A stretch of DNA of 64,000 nt from Chitinophagaceae bacterium (GCA_947458275.1 CANGYR010000007.1:62001-126000), one strand, 5' to 3'. Counted from the stretch's first letter, positions 20,626 through 31,419 are shown. Made by a program: numbers and translations. The notes: generated from the sequence alone by a model not told the origin.

Positions 20626-20872
20626 TTATGAAAGGGCAAACCTACTTTAATTAGCGGAAAATACAAAGTGTAAGTAAATTAGAACCACAAAAAATAGGCA
20701 GTATCACTAAATTAATTTAATTTAAAAAGAGAACGCCCTATGCAGAATGAAAACCAGATGTTAATTTATTTTAACGACTTTGTATTTGAAAAGATTTTAA
20801 ACTAATTTCGTTCACCTTTCAAATTATCAAGAAGGTAAATGAACATAGATGATTAGTGATAATTAAAAAGTA

Positions 20873-23131
20873 ATGGCCGCCAAAAAAACAACCTCAAAGA
20901 CCTCTGAAAAAAATACAGGCAACATAAAAAATGCCCCCTCTGATCTGGTAGTCCATTTGCAGAAACATTTCGGTTTTGATCAGTTCAAAGGACCGCAGGA
21001 AAAAATCATAGAAACCATCTTATCCGGAAAAGATACTTTTGTCATCATGCCCACGGGCGGAGGAAAAAGTCTTTGTTATCAGCTTCCTGCCATGATGAGC
21101 AATGGGGTGGCCATCATCGTTTCTCCATTGATTGCCCTGATGAAAAACCAGGTAGATCTGGTCAGAAGTTACAGCAGCAAAGACAATGTGGCGCACTTTC
21201 TCAACAGCACACTCAATAAAAGTCAACAAAAAAAGGTAAAGGACGACGTTACCGATGGCACCACAAAAATGCTCTATGTGGCACCAGAAACAATGACCAA
21301 GGAAGAAAATATTGCTTTCTTCAAATCTATTTCAATTTCATTTTTTGCTGTCGATGAAGCGCACTGTATTTCAGAGTGGGGACATGATTTCAGACCGGAA
21401 TACAGAAGACTGAAAGAAGTAAAAGAACTGATAAACCCCGATGTGCCCATCATTGCACTGACAGCAACGGCCACTCCGAAAGTGCAGAATGATATTGTAA
21501 AAAATCTTGGTCTAAACAACCCAAGCATCTTCTTATCGTCATTCAACAGACCAAATTTATATTACGAAATACTGCCTAAAGTAAATGTTGATCAAACCAA
21601 TAAAAGCATAGTGAGGTTTATCCAGTCTCACAAAAACAAAAGCGGTATTATTTACACCCTCAACAGAAAAACTACGGAAGAACTGGCTAAAATGCTTATG
21701 GCTAACGGCATTAAGGCTGTTGCCTATCATGCCGGATTAGACAGTAAGTTAAGAGCAGAACGGCAGGATCAGTTTTTGAATGAAGATGTAAATGTAATCG
21801 TTGCTACCATCGCATTCGGTATGGGCATCGACAAGCCCGATGTTCGGTTTGTAATCCACTACAACATTCCCAAATCAATTGAAAACTATTATCAGGAAAC
21901 TGGAAGGGCCGGCAGAGATGGACTAGAAGGAAAATGTATTTTATACTATTCGCATAAAGACATTGCCAAGCTGGAACATTTCATGAAAGATAAGCCACTC
22001 AGCGAAAGAGAAGTAGGCGCTCAGTTAATAAACGAAACGCTTGCCTATGCAGAAAGCAGCGTGTGCAGAAGAAAAACACTGTTATACTACTTCGGTGAGG
22101 AATACAACGATGCTAAAAGCTGCGGCAGTTGCGACAACTGTCTTCATCCAAAAGAAAAAATTGAAGCCAAACAGGAAGCTGCTATTGTACTTAAAACCAT
22201 TGCTGCTCTCGGAGAGCATTTTATCATTGATTATATCCTTCAGATACTTACAGGTAAAGCAAGTAATCAGGTGAAAATGTACCGGCATGAAACGCTGGAT
22301 GTGTTTGGTAGCGGCGGAGATCATGATATGCATTTTTGGAGCAGTCTAATCAGACAAATGTTACTAAGCGGTTTACTGGAAAAAGATATTGTGGAATATG
22401 GTGTTCTTAAAATAACGAAGAAGGGTTCTGCGTTCGCGAAAAAACCTACTTCATTTAAAATTGCACTTAATAATCTTTTTGAAGATGCCAATGCAGATGA
22501 AGATGAAGCAGGAGGCACTCCCGATGCTTCCGGAGCGGCAGATCCTGTATTGCTGGAACAATTAAAAGAACTCAGAAAAAAAGTATCCAAAGAAAAAAAT
22601 CTTCCGCCATTTGTCATTTTTCTGGAAACCTCGCTGGAAGATATGGCAACCATGTATCCCACGAATACCGCCGAGCTTGAAAAAATCAGTGGCGTAAGCA
22701 AAGGAAAAGCTGTTCGTTACGGAAAACCTTTTATAGATATTATTGCCGCTTACGTAGAAGAAAACGATATCATCAAGCCGGATGATTTTGTAATGAAAAG
22801 TGTTGTCAACCGCAACAACAATAAAATCTTCATCATACAAAATGTAGATAAAAAAATTCCGCTGGAAACCATCGCCAAAAATAAAGACCTCCGACTCGAT
22901 GAATTACTCGAAGAAATGGAAACCATCGTAGCCAGTGGCACCAAGCTCAATTTGAATTACGCCATCAACGACATGGTAGATGAATACGAACAGGAAGAAA
23001 TTATGGAGTACTTCAAACAATGCGAAACATCCTCATTACAAGTAGCCCAGGAAGAACTGTCTGAAGGCAATTTCAACTGGGAGCAACTCAAACTGATGCG
23101 CATTAAATTTTTGTGTGAGTACGGTAATTAA
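20873..23131 (+). CDS. recQ: ATP-dependent DNA helicase RecQ
   Basis: MPTGGGKSLCYQLPA, DEAHCISEWGHDFRPEY, YYQETGRAGRDG, RQC Zn motif and HRDC region. Confidence 0.96.
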   Translation: MAAKKTTSKTSEKNTGNIKNAPSDLVVHLQKHFGFDQFKGPQEKIIETILSGKDTFVIMPTGGGKSLCYQLPAMMSNGVAIIVSPLIALMKNQVDLVRSYSSKDNVAHFLNSTLNKSQQKKVKDDVTDGTTKMLYVAPETMTKEENIAFFKSISISFFAVDEAHCISEWGHDFRPEYRRLKEVKELINPDVPIIALTATATPKVQNDIVKNLGLNNPSIFLSSFNRPNLYYEILPKVNVDQTNKSIVRFIQSHKNKSGIIYTLNRKTTEELAKMLMANGIKAVAYHAGLDSKLRAERQDQFLNEDVNVIVATIAFGMGIDKPDVRFVIHYNIPKSIENYYQETGRAGRDGLEGKCILYYSHKDIAKLEHFMKDKPLSEREVGAQLINETLAYAESSVCRRKTLLYYFGEEYNDAKSCGSCDNCLHPKEKIEAKQEAAIVLKTIAALGEHFIIDYILQILTGKASNQVKMYRHETLDVFGSGGDHDMHFWSSLIRQMLLSGLLEKDIVEYGVLKITKKGSAFAKKPTSFKIALNNLFEDANADEDEAGGTPDASGAADPVLLEQLKELRKKVSKEKNLPPFVIFLETSLEDMATMYPTNTAELEKISGVSKGKAVRYGKPFIDIIAAYVEENDIIKPDDFVMKSVVNRNNNKIFIIQNVDKKIPLETIAKNKDLRLDELLEEMETIVASGTKLNLNYAINDMVDEYEQEEIMEYFKQCETSSLQVAQEELSEGNFNWEQLKLMRIKFLCEYGN

Positions 23132-23132
23132 A

Positions 23133-23927
23133 CTATCCCTTTACAATTTTCTCGTAACTCGTTGCAATACCTTTTATTAATGAAGAGCTGAAGCCCTGGT
23201 GTTCCATCTCGTTCAAACCCGCTATGGTACAGCCTTTGGGAGTAGTTACCTTATCTATTTCCTGCTCGGGGTGAGTGCCTTTTTGCAACAACAATTCCGC
23301 TGCGCCTTTCACCGTCTGTGCTGCAATTAAATTGGCTGTGGCCGCATCAAAACCAATTTCTATACCGCCCTGTATATTGGCGCGGATATATCTCATGGCA
23401 TAAGCCGTTCCGCACGCACCCAGTACTGTAGCGGCATCCATGTATTTTTCATCTATCACCACCACTTTCCCCAAATTGGAAAACAACTCTTTTACAAAAT
23501 CAATCTGTGCATTGGTGGCGTGAGAAAAACTCAGACAAGTCATGCTCTGCTGAATAGATATAGCCGTATTGGGCATTACCCTGCATACAGGAATTTTCTT
23601 TTTCAGCATATCCAGAATATCATTAATCAGCACCCCGGTAATGACAGACGCGACGATATGCTTAGGGTTGAGTCCACTTTTAATCGAAGCGAGGACTTCC
23701 TTCACCTGAAATGGCTTGATGGCTAAAATAACCAGCTCACTTTTTTTGACTGCAGAAAGATTATCGGAAGTAACATTCACGCCTTTATCCTGTAAAGATT
23801 TTAGCGTGGCAATATTTCTTTTTGTAATGGTAATATCCTGAGGTTTGCAATATTTACTTTTTATCAGTCCCTCGGCTATCGCCGTACCTAAATTTCCTCC
23901 TCCGATTATAGCTATTTTTTTACTCAT
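23133..23927 (-). CDS. proC: Pyrroline-5-carboxylate reductase
   Basis: IAIIGGGNLGTAIAEGL, RVMPNTAISI, TTPKGCTIAGLNEMEHQGF. Confidence 0.94.
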   Translation of the reverse strand: MSKKIAIIGGGNLGTAIAEGLIKSKYCKPQDITITKRNIATLKSLQDKGVNVTSDNLSAVKKSELVILAIKPFQVKEVLASIKSGLNPKHIVASVITGVLINDILDMLKKKIPVCRVMPNTAISIQQSMTCLSFSHATNAQIDFVKELFSNLGKVVVIDEKYMDAATVLGACGTAYAMRYIRANIQGGIEIGFDAATANLIAAQTVKGAAELLLQKGTHPEQEIDKVTTPKGCTIAGLNEMEHQGFSSSLIKGIATSYEKIVKG

Positions 23928-24168
23928 GATATGGTGGTTTTGTACTGAACCGGGCTCAATACATATTAATTTGTCTTAATTATTCTGAAAATTTTTTTCT
24001 AAGATAGTTGATTTTGACAATTTGTACCTAATTAGGGCAAGCTAAACCCTCTAATTGGCTGTTTTTACGTCACGAAAAAAGAAATAAAATCATAATTTCG
24101 TGTCCTGTCGTTTCACGATAATTATCTGAATTAATACGGATATACTATAATTAAAACCAAACTGACTG

Positions 24169-25281
24169 ATGAAAGTTGCATTGATTACCGGGGTAACCGG
24201 ACAAGACGGAGCGTATCTGACGGAGTTTTTGCTCAAAAAAAATTATATCGTTCACGGTATAAAACGCAGAAGTTCTTCTTTAAATACAGAAAGGATTGAT
24301 CATCTTTATGAAGACCCTCATGTAAACAATCGTCATTTTGTTTTGCATTATGGCGATCTCACCGACAGTACCAACCTGATCAGAATTATCCAGGAAGTAC
24401 AGCCCGATGAAATCTACAACCTTGGTGCGATGAGCCATGTTAAAGTGAGCTTTGATACGCCCGAATATACTGCCAATGCCGATGGTATCGGAACACTTCG
24501 CATCCTGGAAGCATTGCGCCTATTGGGTCTTACCAAAAAAACCCGCATCTATCAGGCATCCACCTCCGAATTGTACGGATTGGTTCAAGAAGTTCCTCAG
24601 TCTGAAACAACGCCTTTCTACCCACGTTCTCCGTATGGTGTAGCCAAATTATATGCTTACTGGATTACAGTAAACTACAGAGAAGCCTACGATATATATG
24701 CTTGTAATGGCATTCTTTTCAACCACGAATCACCCTTACGCGGGGAGACTTTCGTAACCAGAAAAATTACCAGAGCCGCATCTAAAATTTCTCTTGGACT
24801 TCAGGAAAAATTGTGGCTGGGTAATCTCGATGCCAAGCGCGACTGGGGTCATGCAAAAGATTATGTAGAAGCAATGTGGCTGATATTGCAACAGGAAAAA
24901 GCCGAAGATTATGTAATTGCCACCGGTATCACTACCACCGTAAGAGATTTTGTGAAAATGGCTTTCAGAGAAGCCGGCATCGAAGTGGAATTCAAAGGAA
25001 AAGAAGAAAATGAAATTGGTTACGTAGTATCAACTGCTAGCCATATAGAGCACCTCAGTCCCGGAACAGAAATCGTGTCCGTAGATCCACGCTATTACAG
25101 ACCTACGGAAGTTGAGTTGCTCATCGGTGATCCCACTAAATCAAATGAAAAACTGGGCTGGAAACCAAAATACGATTTGAATATGCTGGTTAAGGAAATG
25201 GTGGAATCGGATCTGAAATTGTTCAAAAAAGCGAAGTTTTTAAAAGACAATGGATTTGATGTAAAAAATCAATTCGATTAA
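24169..25281 (+). CDS. gmd: GDP-mannose 4,6-dehydratase
   Basis: [68 protein letters not shown]. Confidence 0.97.
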   Translation: MKVALITGVTGQDGAYLTEFLLKKNYIVHGIKRRSSSLNTERIDHLYEDPHVNNRHFVLHYGDLTDSTNLIRIIQEVQPDEIYNLGAMSHVKVSFDTPEYTANADGIGTLRILEALRLLGLTKKTRIYQASTSELYGLVQEVPQSETTPFYPRSPYGVAKLYAYWITVNYREAYDIYACNGILFNHESPLRGETFVTRKITRAASKISLGLQEKLWLGNLDAKRDWGHAKDYVEAMWLILQQEKAEDYVIATGITTTVRDFVKMAFREAGIEVEFKGKEENEIGYVVSTASHIEHLSPGTEIVSVDPRYYRPTEVELLIGDPTKSNEKLGWKPKYDLNMLVKEMVESDLKLFKKAKFLKDNGFDVKNQFD

Positions 25282-25283
25282 AA

Positions 25284-26234
25284 ATGAATACACAATCAAA
25301 AATATTTGTAGCAGGTCATAACGGAATGGTGGGTTCTGCCATTGTGAGAAATCTGAAAACTAAAGGATACAACAATATTATTGTTCGCTCTTCAAAAGAA
25401 CTGGATTTAAGAAACCAGCAGGCGGTAAATGATTTTATCAAAACTGAAAAACCTGAGGTGGTTTTTGATGCAGCTGCAAGAGTAGGCGGTATTTTAGCCA
25501 ACAACAATTATCCTTATCAGTTTTTGATGGAGAACATGCAGATTCAAAACAATCTGATTGATGCCTCACTTCAGAATGATGTGAAAAAATTTATTTTTTT
25601 AGGCAGCTCCTGCATTTATCCCAAACTGGCGCCACAACCGCTGAAAGAAGAATATCTGCTGACCTCCTCACTTGAACCTACCAACGAGTGGTATGCCATT
25701 GCAAAGATATCCGGCGTAAAAGCATGTGAAGCCATCAGAAAGCAATTCAATAAAGATTTTCTTTCGCTTATGCCGACCAATGTATATGGGCCCGGCGACA
25801 ATTTTGATTTACAAACTTCTCATGTTTTGCCGGCAATGATCAGGAAGTTTCATGAGGCAAAACAAAACAACCATGCTCCTGTTACTTTGTGGGGCAACGG
25901 GTCTGCCATGCGTGAGTTTATTCATGTAGATGACCTGGCAGATGCGGCGGTGTTTGCATTTGAAAATAATCTCAGTGAACATTTATACAATACCGGAACT
26001 GGCGTTGATTTGACCATTAAAGAACTCGCGCTTGCCATTCAGGAAATTGTTGGTCATACCGGCGATATTCTTTGGGATGAAACCAAACCCAACGGCACTC
26101 CAAGAAAATTACTTGATGTATCCAAATTGAGCAATGCCGGCTGGAAAGCAAAAATCGAACTCAAAGAAGGAATCAGAGAAACCTATCAGTGGTTTACTCA
26201 ACATGTAGAACAAATCAGACTCGTACAAATATAA
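25284..26234 (+). CDS. fcl: GDP-L-fucose synthase
   Basis: FVAGHNGMVGSAIVR, AARVGGILANNNYP, FLGSSCIYPKLAPQPLKEEYLL, NVYGPGDNFD. Confidence 0.97.
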   Translation: MNTQSKIFVAGHNGMVGSAIVRNLKTKGYNNIIVRSSKELDLRNQQAVNDFIKTEKPEVVFDAAARVGGILANNNYPYQFLMENMQIQNNLIDASLQNDVKKFIFLGSSCIYPKLAPQPLKEEYLLTSSLEPTNEWYAIAKISGVKACEAIRKQFNKDFLSLMPTNVYGPGDNFDLQTSHVLPAMIRKFHEAKQNNHAPVTLWGNGSAMREFIHVDDLADAAVFAFENNLSEHLYNTGTGVDLTIKELALAIQEIVGHTGDILWDETKPNGTPRKLLDVSKLSNAGWKAKIELKEGIRETYQWFTQHVEQIRLVQI

Positions 26235-26237
26235 AAA

Positions 26238-26268
26238 GAAGGCGGAATCATTATAGATGTCCGCCTTC
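26238..26268 (+). terminator. Hairpin terminator after fcl
   Basis: GAAGGCGGA ... TCCGCCTTC perfect inverted repeat just after the fcl stop. Confidence 0.7.
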
Positions 26269-26811
26269 AAAACGAATCTGCAGTTTTACAATCTTTTGCA
26301 ATTGCTATTCTGCATTACTCTTAGTTAAGCGTCAAGCATCAAAGAACAACAACATTTTTTCTTCTGTCTTTTCGGTCGGTAAGTTTAGTGTCTGTTATAA
26401 CGTTTATTTCTTACTTCCTATCGTTCCAATGTTTGATCAATTAATCTGAAACAAAAATACACCGCGTTTACTCCGATAAAAATAACGTTCATCAATCAAT
26501 AAAATGATCTTAGTTGAAATACCTGTTTTATTTCATATTAAGTATGTACACGTATGAATTACAAGTGAAAAAACCGAAATTAAAAAACAATCAGCGCAAT
26601 CAGTTTGTGGGTAAAAAACAGCAGACTATTTTTACATCATAAAGCAAGAGCAAATCCAATATCACTGAAACCAACCAATATCCTAACCTAAAGATTTCTG
26701 TTGTTGTAAGAGGAAGTTTTCCAAATACATACAATATAAATCTTACGAAAAACAATCCGGCTTCCAATTCCTATACTCAATGTAAACTTATAAGAAGCCC
26801 AATATATTAAA

Positions 26812-26838
26812 CCCCGATTTTTATCGGGGCTTTTTATT
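26812..26838 (+). terminator. Orphan intrinsic terminator
   Basis: CCCCGATTTTTATCGGGG followed by CTTTTTATTTA. Confidence 0.65.
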
Positions 26839-26873
26839 TATTATTAAAAATGAATAGCAAAGGTTTGTTTATC

Positions 26874-27209
26874 TCAATTATAGGCCTGTAATTCCATGAA
26901 ACAATAAGGATCTATTGAAGCGCTGAAATCCATTTCTCTGGGCTCTTCTGCCATTTCTAGTGTGAGTGTATTCTTACAGGTTCTCATTTGCCATAAAAAA
27001 AGCTGGGTATCAGAATGGTGCTGGATAAATAATTCGGGCAACATATCTTTAAGCATGCCATTCCAGCAGGCGTTCATGAATTTCTCTTCTTGGTCAGCGT
27101 TGTTTTCCTGCCCTTTCTCATTTTTCTCGCAATACTGGCGACGGGCGAATTGACTATTGGTAGCTAAAACAACTTCTTGCTGAATCGTAGGGTTGGATAT
27201 TCGTTTCAT
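26874..27209 (-). CDS. Hypothetical protein (111 aa)
   Basis: Good coding texture, no competing ORF; no family recognised. Confidence 0.55.
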   Translation of the reverse strand: MKRISNPTIQQEVVLATNSQFARRQYCEKNEKGQENNADQEEKFMNACWNGMLKDMLPELFIQHHSDTQLFLWQMRTCKNTLTLEMAEEPREMDFSASIDPYCFMELQAYN

Positions 27210-27280
27210 CGTCTTTGAGGTTTATAATACAAAAACGAAGAAAATGGGAGATTATTATACGAAAGCTAAAAATTCCCCCC

Positions 27281-27300
27281 TTGTTGGTGTTATCACCAAC
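27281..27300. repeat. Palindromic GTTGGTG-TTAT-CACCAAC element, copy 1
   Basis: ttgttggtgttatcaccaac; same palindrome at three further sites. Confidence 0.75.
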
Positions 27301-27311
27301 AGCGGTGTAAA

Positions 27312-27440
27312 TTTTTACCGCAAAGAAAGAAGAGCGCAGAGGTTACGCTGAGAATCCAGCCTCTGCGTAAACTTCGTTTTCTCTGGTTCTCTGCGGTAAA
27401 ACCATATAAATGTTGAAAACAAATGGAAAATGGCTGAAAC
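27312..27440. repeat. 129-bp direct repeat, copy 1 (nested inverted repeats)
   Basis: tttttaccgcaaagaaa...ctctgcggtaaaacc..ggctgaaac; same-length near-identical copy at 27496-27624. Confidence 0.85.
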
Positions 27441-27447
27441 GCTTCGC

Positions 27448-27467
27448 TTGTTGGTGTTATCACCAAC
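27448..27467. repeat. Palindromic GTTGGTG-TTAT-CACCAAC element, copy 2
   Basis: ttgttggtgttatcaccaac. Confidence 0.75.
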
Positions 27468-27495
27468 AAGAAAAATGATTGTGGTGCCAATTTGA

Positions 27496-27624
27496 TTTTT
27501 ACCGCAAAGAAACAAGAGCGCAGAGGATACGCTGAGAATCCAGCCTCTGCGTAAACTTCGTTTTCTCTGGTTCTCTGCGGTAAAACCTTATAAATGTTGA
27601 AAACAAATGGAAAATGGCTGAAAC
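27496..27624. repeat. 129-bp direct repeat, copy 2
   Basis: See copy 1; only scattered substitutions. Confidence 0.85.
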
Positions 27625-27683
27625 TTTTTGAAATTCAAACCGTTAAACCCTTAAACCAGCGTCAGCGACTTAAACCTTTAACC

Positions 27684-28637
27684 CTACACCAACTCCCTCA
27701 CCACATTCGCCACCAACTGCGGTCTGCCAAGTGTATAATAATGTAGCACCGGAACGCCGGCTTTTTTCAATTCTTTTGATTGCTCCAGCAACCACTCCTG
27801 TCCGATTTTCTCCACATCAAGATCATTTTTGCAGGCCGCTATCGCTTCGGAAAGAGGAGTGGGCAAATCTATATGGAAAGTCTTCGGTAAAATGGTAAGC
27901 TGTTTTTTAGTATAAATTGGCTTTAATCCCGGAATGATAGGCACGTTGATGCCAACTTCTCGGCAGGCATTTACGAAAGAGAAGTATTTAGCATTGTCAA
28001 AAAACATCTGCGTCACAATGTAATCGGCTCCGGCATCCACCTTTGCCTTTAGATTTTTTAAATCCGTTTCCATATTGGGCGCCTCAAAATGCTTTTCCGG
28101 ATAACCCGCTACACCGATGCAAAATTTTGTTTTGGAACTGTCTTTCAAATCTTCCTCCAGATAAATTCCTGAATTCAAATCAGTGACCTGTTTCAACAAG
28201 TCTATTGCATATTTATGTCCCCCCGGCTCCGGTTCAAAGTTGGCTTCATTTTTAGCCGCATCGCCCCTCAATACCAATACATTGTCAATACCCAGATAAT
28301 GAAGATTGATTAATGCATCTTCCGTTTCATTGATATTGAAACCGCCACAAATCAGGTGTGGTACAGTATCTACATTATACTTATTCATGATCGCCGCACA
28401 AATCGACTCTGTGCCCGGTCTTTTTCTAACCACCACCTTCTCAAATATTCCATCTGCACGCTTTTTGAAAACATGCTCACTGCGGTGATAGGTAACATTT
28501 ATAAAAGCCGGCTTAAACTCCGCAAGCACATCCAGGTGGTTGTACAATGATTGAATGCCCTTGCCTTTCAAAGGTGGCAATATTTCAAAAGAAATCAACG
28601 TCTGTTTGGCATTATTAAGGTGGTCAATTACCCTCAT
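27684..28637 (-). CDS. metF: Methylenetetrahydrofolate reductase
   Basis: ISFEILPPLKGKG, NVTYHRSEH, PHLICGGFN, VLRGD, DYIVTQMFFDNAKYFSFV, IIPGLKPI. Confidence 0.95.
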   Translation of the reverse strand: MRVIDHLNNAKQTLISFEILPPLKGKGIQSLYNHLDVLAEFKPAFINVTYHRSEHVFKKRADGIFEKVVVRKRPGTESICAAIMNKYNVDTVPHLICGGFNINETEDALINLHYLGIDNVLVLRGDAAKNEANFEPEPGGHKYAIDLLKQVTDLNSGIYLEEDLKDSSKTKFCIGVAGYPEKHFEAPNMETDLKNLKAKVDAGADYIVTQMFFDNAKYFSFVNACREVGINVPIIPGLKPIYTKKQLTILPKTFHIDLPTPLSEAIAACKNDLDVEKIGQEWLLEQSKELKKAGVPVLHYYTLGRPQLVANVVRELV

Positions 28638-28852
28638 GAGTCTGTTTGTTTTGAATGAAATTTTGCCGAAGAGAATAACTTTCCTTTGAAAAGTACCTAT
28701 TGAAAGACTGATACCCGGATAATTAACCTTTTCGATTTAGCCCGTAAAGATAACCCCAATTTGAAAAATACTGCAGGTTTGTAGAGGTTAATCAACAAAA
28801 TAGAGTCCCTTAGCTTGATTTAATGTAATTTTGAAATGTAATACAACTAAAA

Positions 28853-29626
28853 TTGGGACTAACCATACATACTCAAAATCTGGTAAAAATTTACGGCAGC
28901 CGTACCGTCGTAAATAACGTGTCTTTTAATGTCAGCCAGGGTGAAATTGTTGGATTGCTCGGACCAAACGGAGCCGGGAAAACTACTTCTTTTTATCAGG
29001 TGGTGGGACTCGTAAAGCCAGATAGCGGAGAGGTTTTTCTCAACGACCTCAATATTACCAAGCTTCCTATGTATAAAAGGGCAAAAATGGGCATTGGTTA
29101 TCTTCCCCAGGAAGCAAGTGTTTTCAGAAAACTGAGTGTGGAAGACAACATAACTGCTGTTCTGGAAATGACGGATTTATCAAAATCGGCACAGAAAGAA
29201 AAACTAGAGGCCCTACTTGAAGAATTTAATCTGGGGCATGTGCGTAAAAACAACGGTGACACATTGAGTGGGGGAGAGCGCAGAAGAACGGAAATTGCCC
29301 GCGCTTTGGCCGTAGATCCGAAGTTTATCCTGTTAGATGAGCCCTTCGCCGGGGTTGACCCCATTGCTGTAGAAGACATTCAGGAGGTTATAGCACGCTT
29401 AAGATACAGAAATATAGGAATTCTTATTACCGATCACAACGTAAACGAAACCCTTTCGATTTGCGACAGAGCCTACCTGCTGATTGACGGTAAAATATTC
29501 AAACACGGAACCGCGGAAGAGCTGGCTGAAGATGAAAAAGTACGACAGCTTTATCTGGGTCGGAATTTTGAACTCAAAAGAAAAGATTATTTGCACAAAG
29601 CAGCTGAAGAACATGAAAATTCATAA
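28853..29626 (+). CDS. lptB: LPS export ABC transporter ATP-binding protein
   Basis: [79 protein letters not shown] start. Confidence 0.95.
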   Translation: MGLTIHTQNLVKIYGSRTVVNNVSFNVSQGEIVGLLGPNGAGKTTSFYQVVGLVKPDSGEVFLNDLNITKLPMYKRAKMGIGYLPQEASVFRKLSVEDNITAVLEMTDLSKSAQKEKLEALLEEFNLGHVRKNNGDTLSGGERRRTEIARALAVDPKFILLDEPFAGVDPIAVEDIQEVIARLRYRNIGILITDHNVNETLSICDRAYLLIDGKIFKHGTAEELAEDEKVRQLYLGRNFELKRKDYLHKAAEEHENS

Positions 29627-29681
29627 TAGCGTAAGACGGCTGTTTGATTTTCGTATAAAATTTTTCTTTACCTTTCTCTAA

Positions 29682-31193
29682 ATGAAACTGCTATCTCCCG
29701 CTATATCAAGACTGGCCAGGATGAGGTTTTGGCGTATAGAAAACTGGACCAGGCATCCGGTGGAGATTCAAAGGGCAGTTTTACAAGACCTGGTTACAAC
29801 AGCTCAGTACACAGCATTCGGTAAGAAATATAATTTTTCAAGCCTTTTTACACTGAAAGAATTCAAGCTCAATGTTCCTATACATGAATATGAAGACCTT
29901 CGTCCCTATATTCAAAGAATGATGGATGGAGAGGAAAATGTATTGTGGAATTCTCCGATTAACTGGTTTGCCAAAAGCAGCGGAACATCAAGTGATAAAA
30001 GCAAGTTTATTCCTGTTAGCGAAGAAAGTTTGCAGGAAAACCATTTCAAAGCCAGCAAAGATGTGCTCACCGGATATTACAACTACTTCCCTTCCAGCGA
30101 TTTGCTTACCGGAAAGGGATTGGTGGTGGGAGGTTCACATCAAATCAATCATATCAATGAAGACATACACTATGGCGACCTCAGTGCCGTATTAATGCAA
30201 AATGCGCCATTTTGGGGACAATGGCTGAGAACACCTGAACTCAGCGTGGCGCTGCTGGATGAATGGGAAGATAAAATTGAAAAACTGGCACAAACCACCT
30301 CTAACGAAAATGTCACCTCAATTGCCGGAGTGCCTACATGGACGTTGTTGTTATTGAAAAGAATTCTGGAAATTAAAAACAAAAAGACCATAAAAGAAGT
30401 TTGGCCCAATTTAGAATTATATATCAATGGCGGCGTTTCGTTTATTCCTTACCGTGAGCAGTTTGAAAAAATCATCGGCGCGCCAATTAACTATCTTGAA
30501 ATTTACAACGCCAGTGAAGGTTTTTTTGCCGCTCAGGAAAAACCCGAAGATGAAGGAATGACGTTGTTTACAGAGCACGGTATATTTTATGAATTCATGC
30601 CGGTGGAAGAATACGGAAAACCTAACCCAATAACAGTCGGGTTGGATAAAGTACAGCTCGATAAAAACTATGCTTTGGTGATTAGCACTACCGGGGGGGT
30701 GTGGAGATATCTGGTAGGAGATACGATTAAGTTCTGCTCACTTCATCCATATAAAATAAAAGTAACCGGAAGGCTGAAACATTATATGAATGCCTTTGGA
30801 GAAGAAGTGATTGTGGACAATGCTGACAAAGCCATTGCTATCGCTTCTCAACAAACCGGTGCCATTGTAAATGACTATACCGCAGCTCCGATATATTTTA
30901 CCGAAAAACACAATGGCGCTCACGAATGGTTGATTGAATTTGAAAAACTTCCGGATAATCATGAACTATTTGCAGTTGCTCTTGATGAAGCATTAAAAAG
31001 CGTAAACAGTGATTACGAAGCCAAAAGACAAAAAGACATTGCACTTAGTCCGCCAAAAATACACTTCCTGCAACCCGGTGTTTTTAAAAAATGGCTACAG
31101 CTCAAAAATAAATTAGGCGGCCAGCATAAAGTACCACGGTTGAGCAATGAGAGAAAGATTGTGGAGGAGATTTTGGGAATGATGAATGTATAA
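29682..31193 (+). CDS. GH3-family (auxin-responsive promoter GH3-like) acyl-adenylate protein
   Basis: WFAKSSGTSSDKSKFIPVSEE, YNASEGFFAAQ, TTGGVWRYLVGDTIKF, FGEEVIVDNAD typical of GH3. Confidence 0.9.
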   Translation: MKLLSPAISRLARMRFWRIENWTRHPVEIQRAVLQDLVTTAQYTAFGKKYNFSSLFTLKEFKLNVPIHEYEDLRPYIQRMMDGEENVLWNSPINWFAKSSGTSSDKSKFIPVSEESLQENHFKASKDVLTGYYNYFPSSDLLTGKGLVVGGSHQINHINEDIHYGDLSAVLMQNAPFWGQWLRTPELSVALLDEWEDKIEKLAQTTSNENVTSIAGVPTWTLLLLKRILEIKNKKTIKEVWPNLELYINGGVSFIPYREQFEKIIGAPINYLEIYNASEGFFAAQEKPEDEGMTLFTEHGIFYEFMPVEEYGKPNPITVGLDKVQLDKNYALVISTTGGVWRYLVGDTIKFCSLHPYKIKVTGRLKHYMNAFGEEVIVDNADKAIAIASQQTGAIVNDYTAAPIYFTEKHNGAHEWLIEFEKLPDNHELFAVALDEALKSVNSDYEAKRQKDIALSPPKIHFLQPGVFKKWLQLKNKLGGQHKVPRLSNERKIVEEILGMMNV

Positions 31194-31207
31194 TGTGGAT
31201 TTCTCCG

Positions 31208-31229
31208 CTGTTGGTGTTATCACCAACAG
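31208..31229. repeat. Palindromic CTGTTGGTG-TTAT-CACCAACAG element, copy 3
   Basis: ctgttggtgttatcaccaacag. Confidence 0.75.
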
Positions 31230-31253
31230 CTATTAAGAGGAGCATTCCAAAAA

Positions 31254-31277
31254 CTTGTTGGTGATAACACCAACAAG
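31254..31277. repeat. Palindromic CTTGTTGGTG-ATAA-CACCAACAAG element, copy 4 (inverted loop orientation)
   Basis: cttgttggtgataacaccaacaag. Confidence 0.75.
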
Positions 31278-31419
31278 GGAGGAAATATCCAATATAGATG
31301 TTTGTTTATTATTGTTTAAAATCGTTGAATGTAGTTGAACTTCAACCAACTAAAACTATTTTCAACAACCTTCAACTACTTTCTACATTGATTATTCAAT
31401 ATTCTACATTTTTTCTTTC

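Noticed and set aside
26640-26808. Start-less open frame ...SNITETNQYPNLKISVVVRGSFPNTYNINLTKNNPASNSYTQCKLIRSPIY before the orphan terminator
   Set aside because: No start codon, about 55 codons, no recognised family; could be a gene remnant but evidence is too thin to call a pseudogene.
27283-27624. CRISPR array
   Set aside because: Only two long direct repeats plus palindromes; no regular short repeat/spacer structure and no cas genes.
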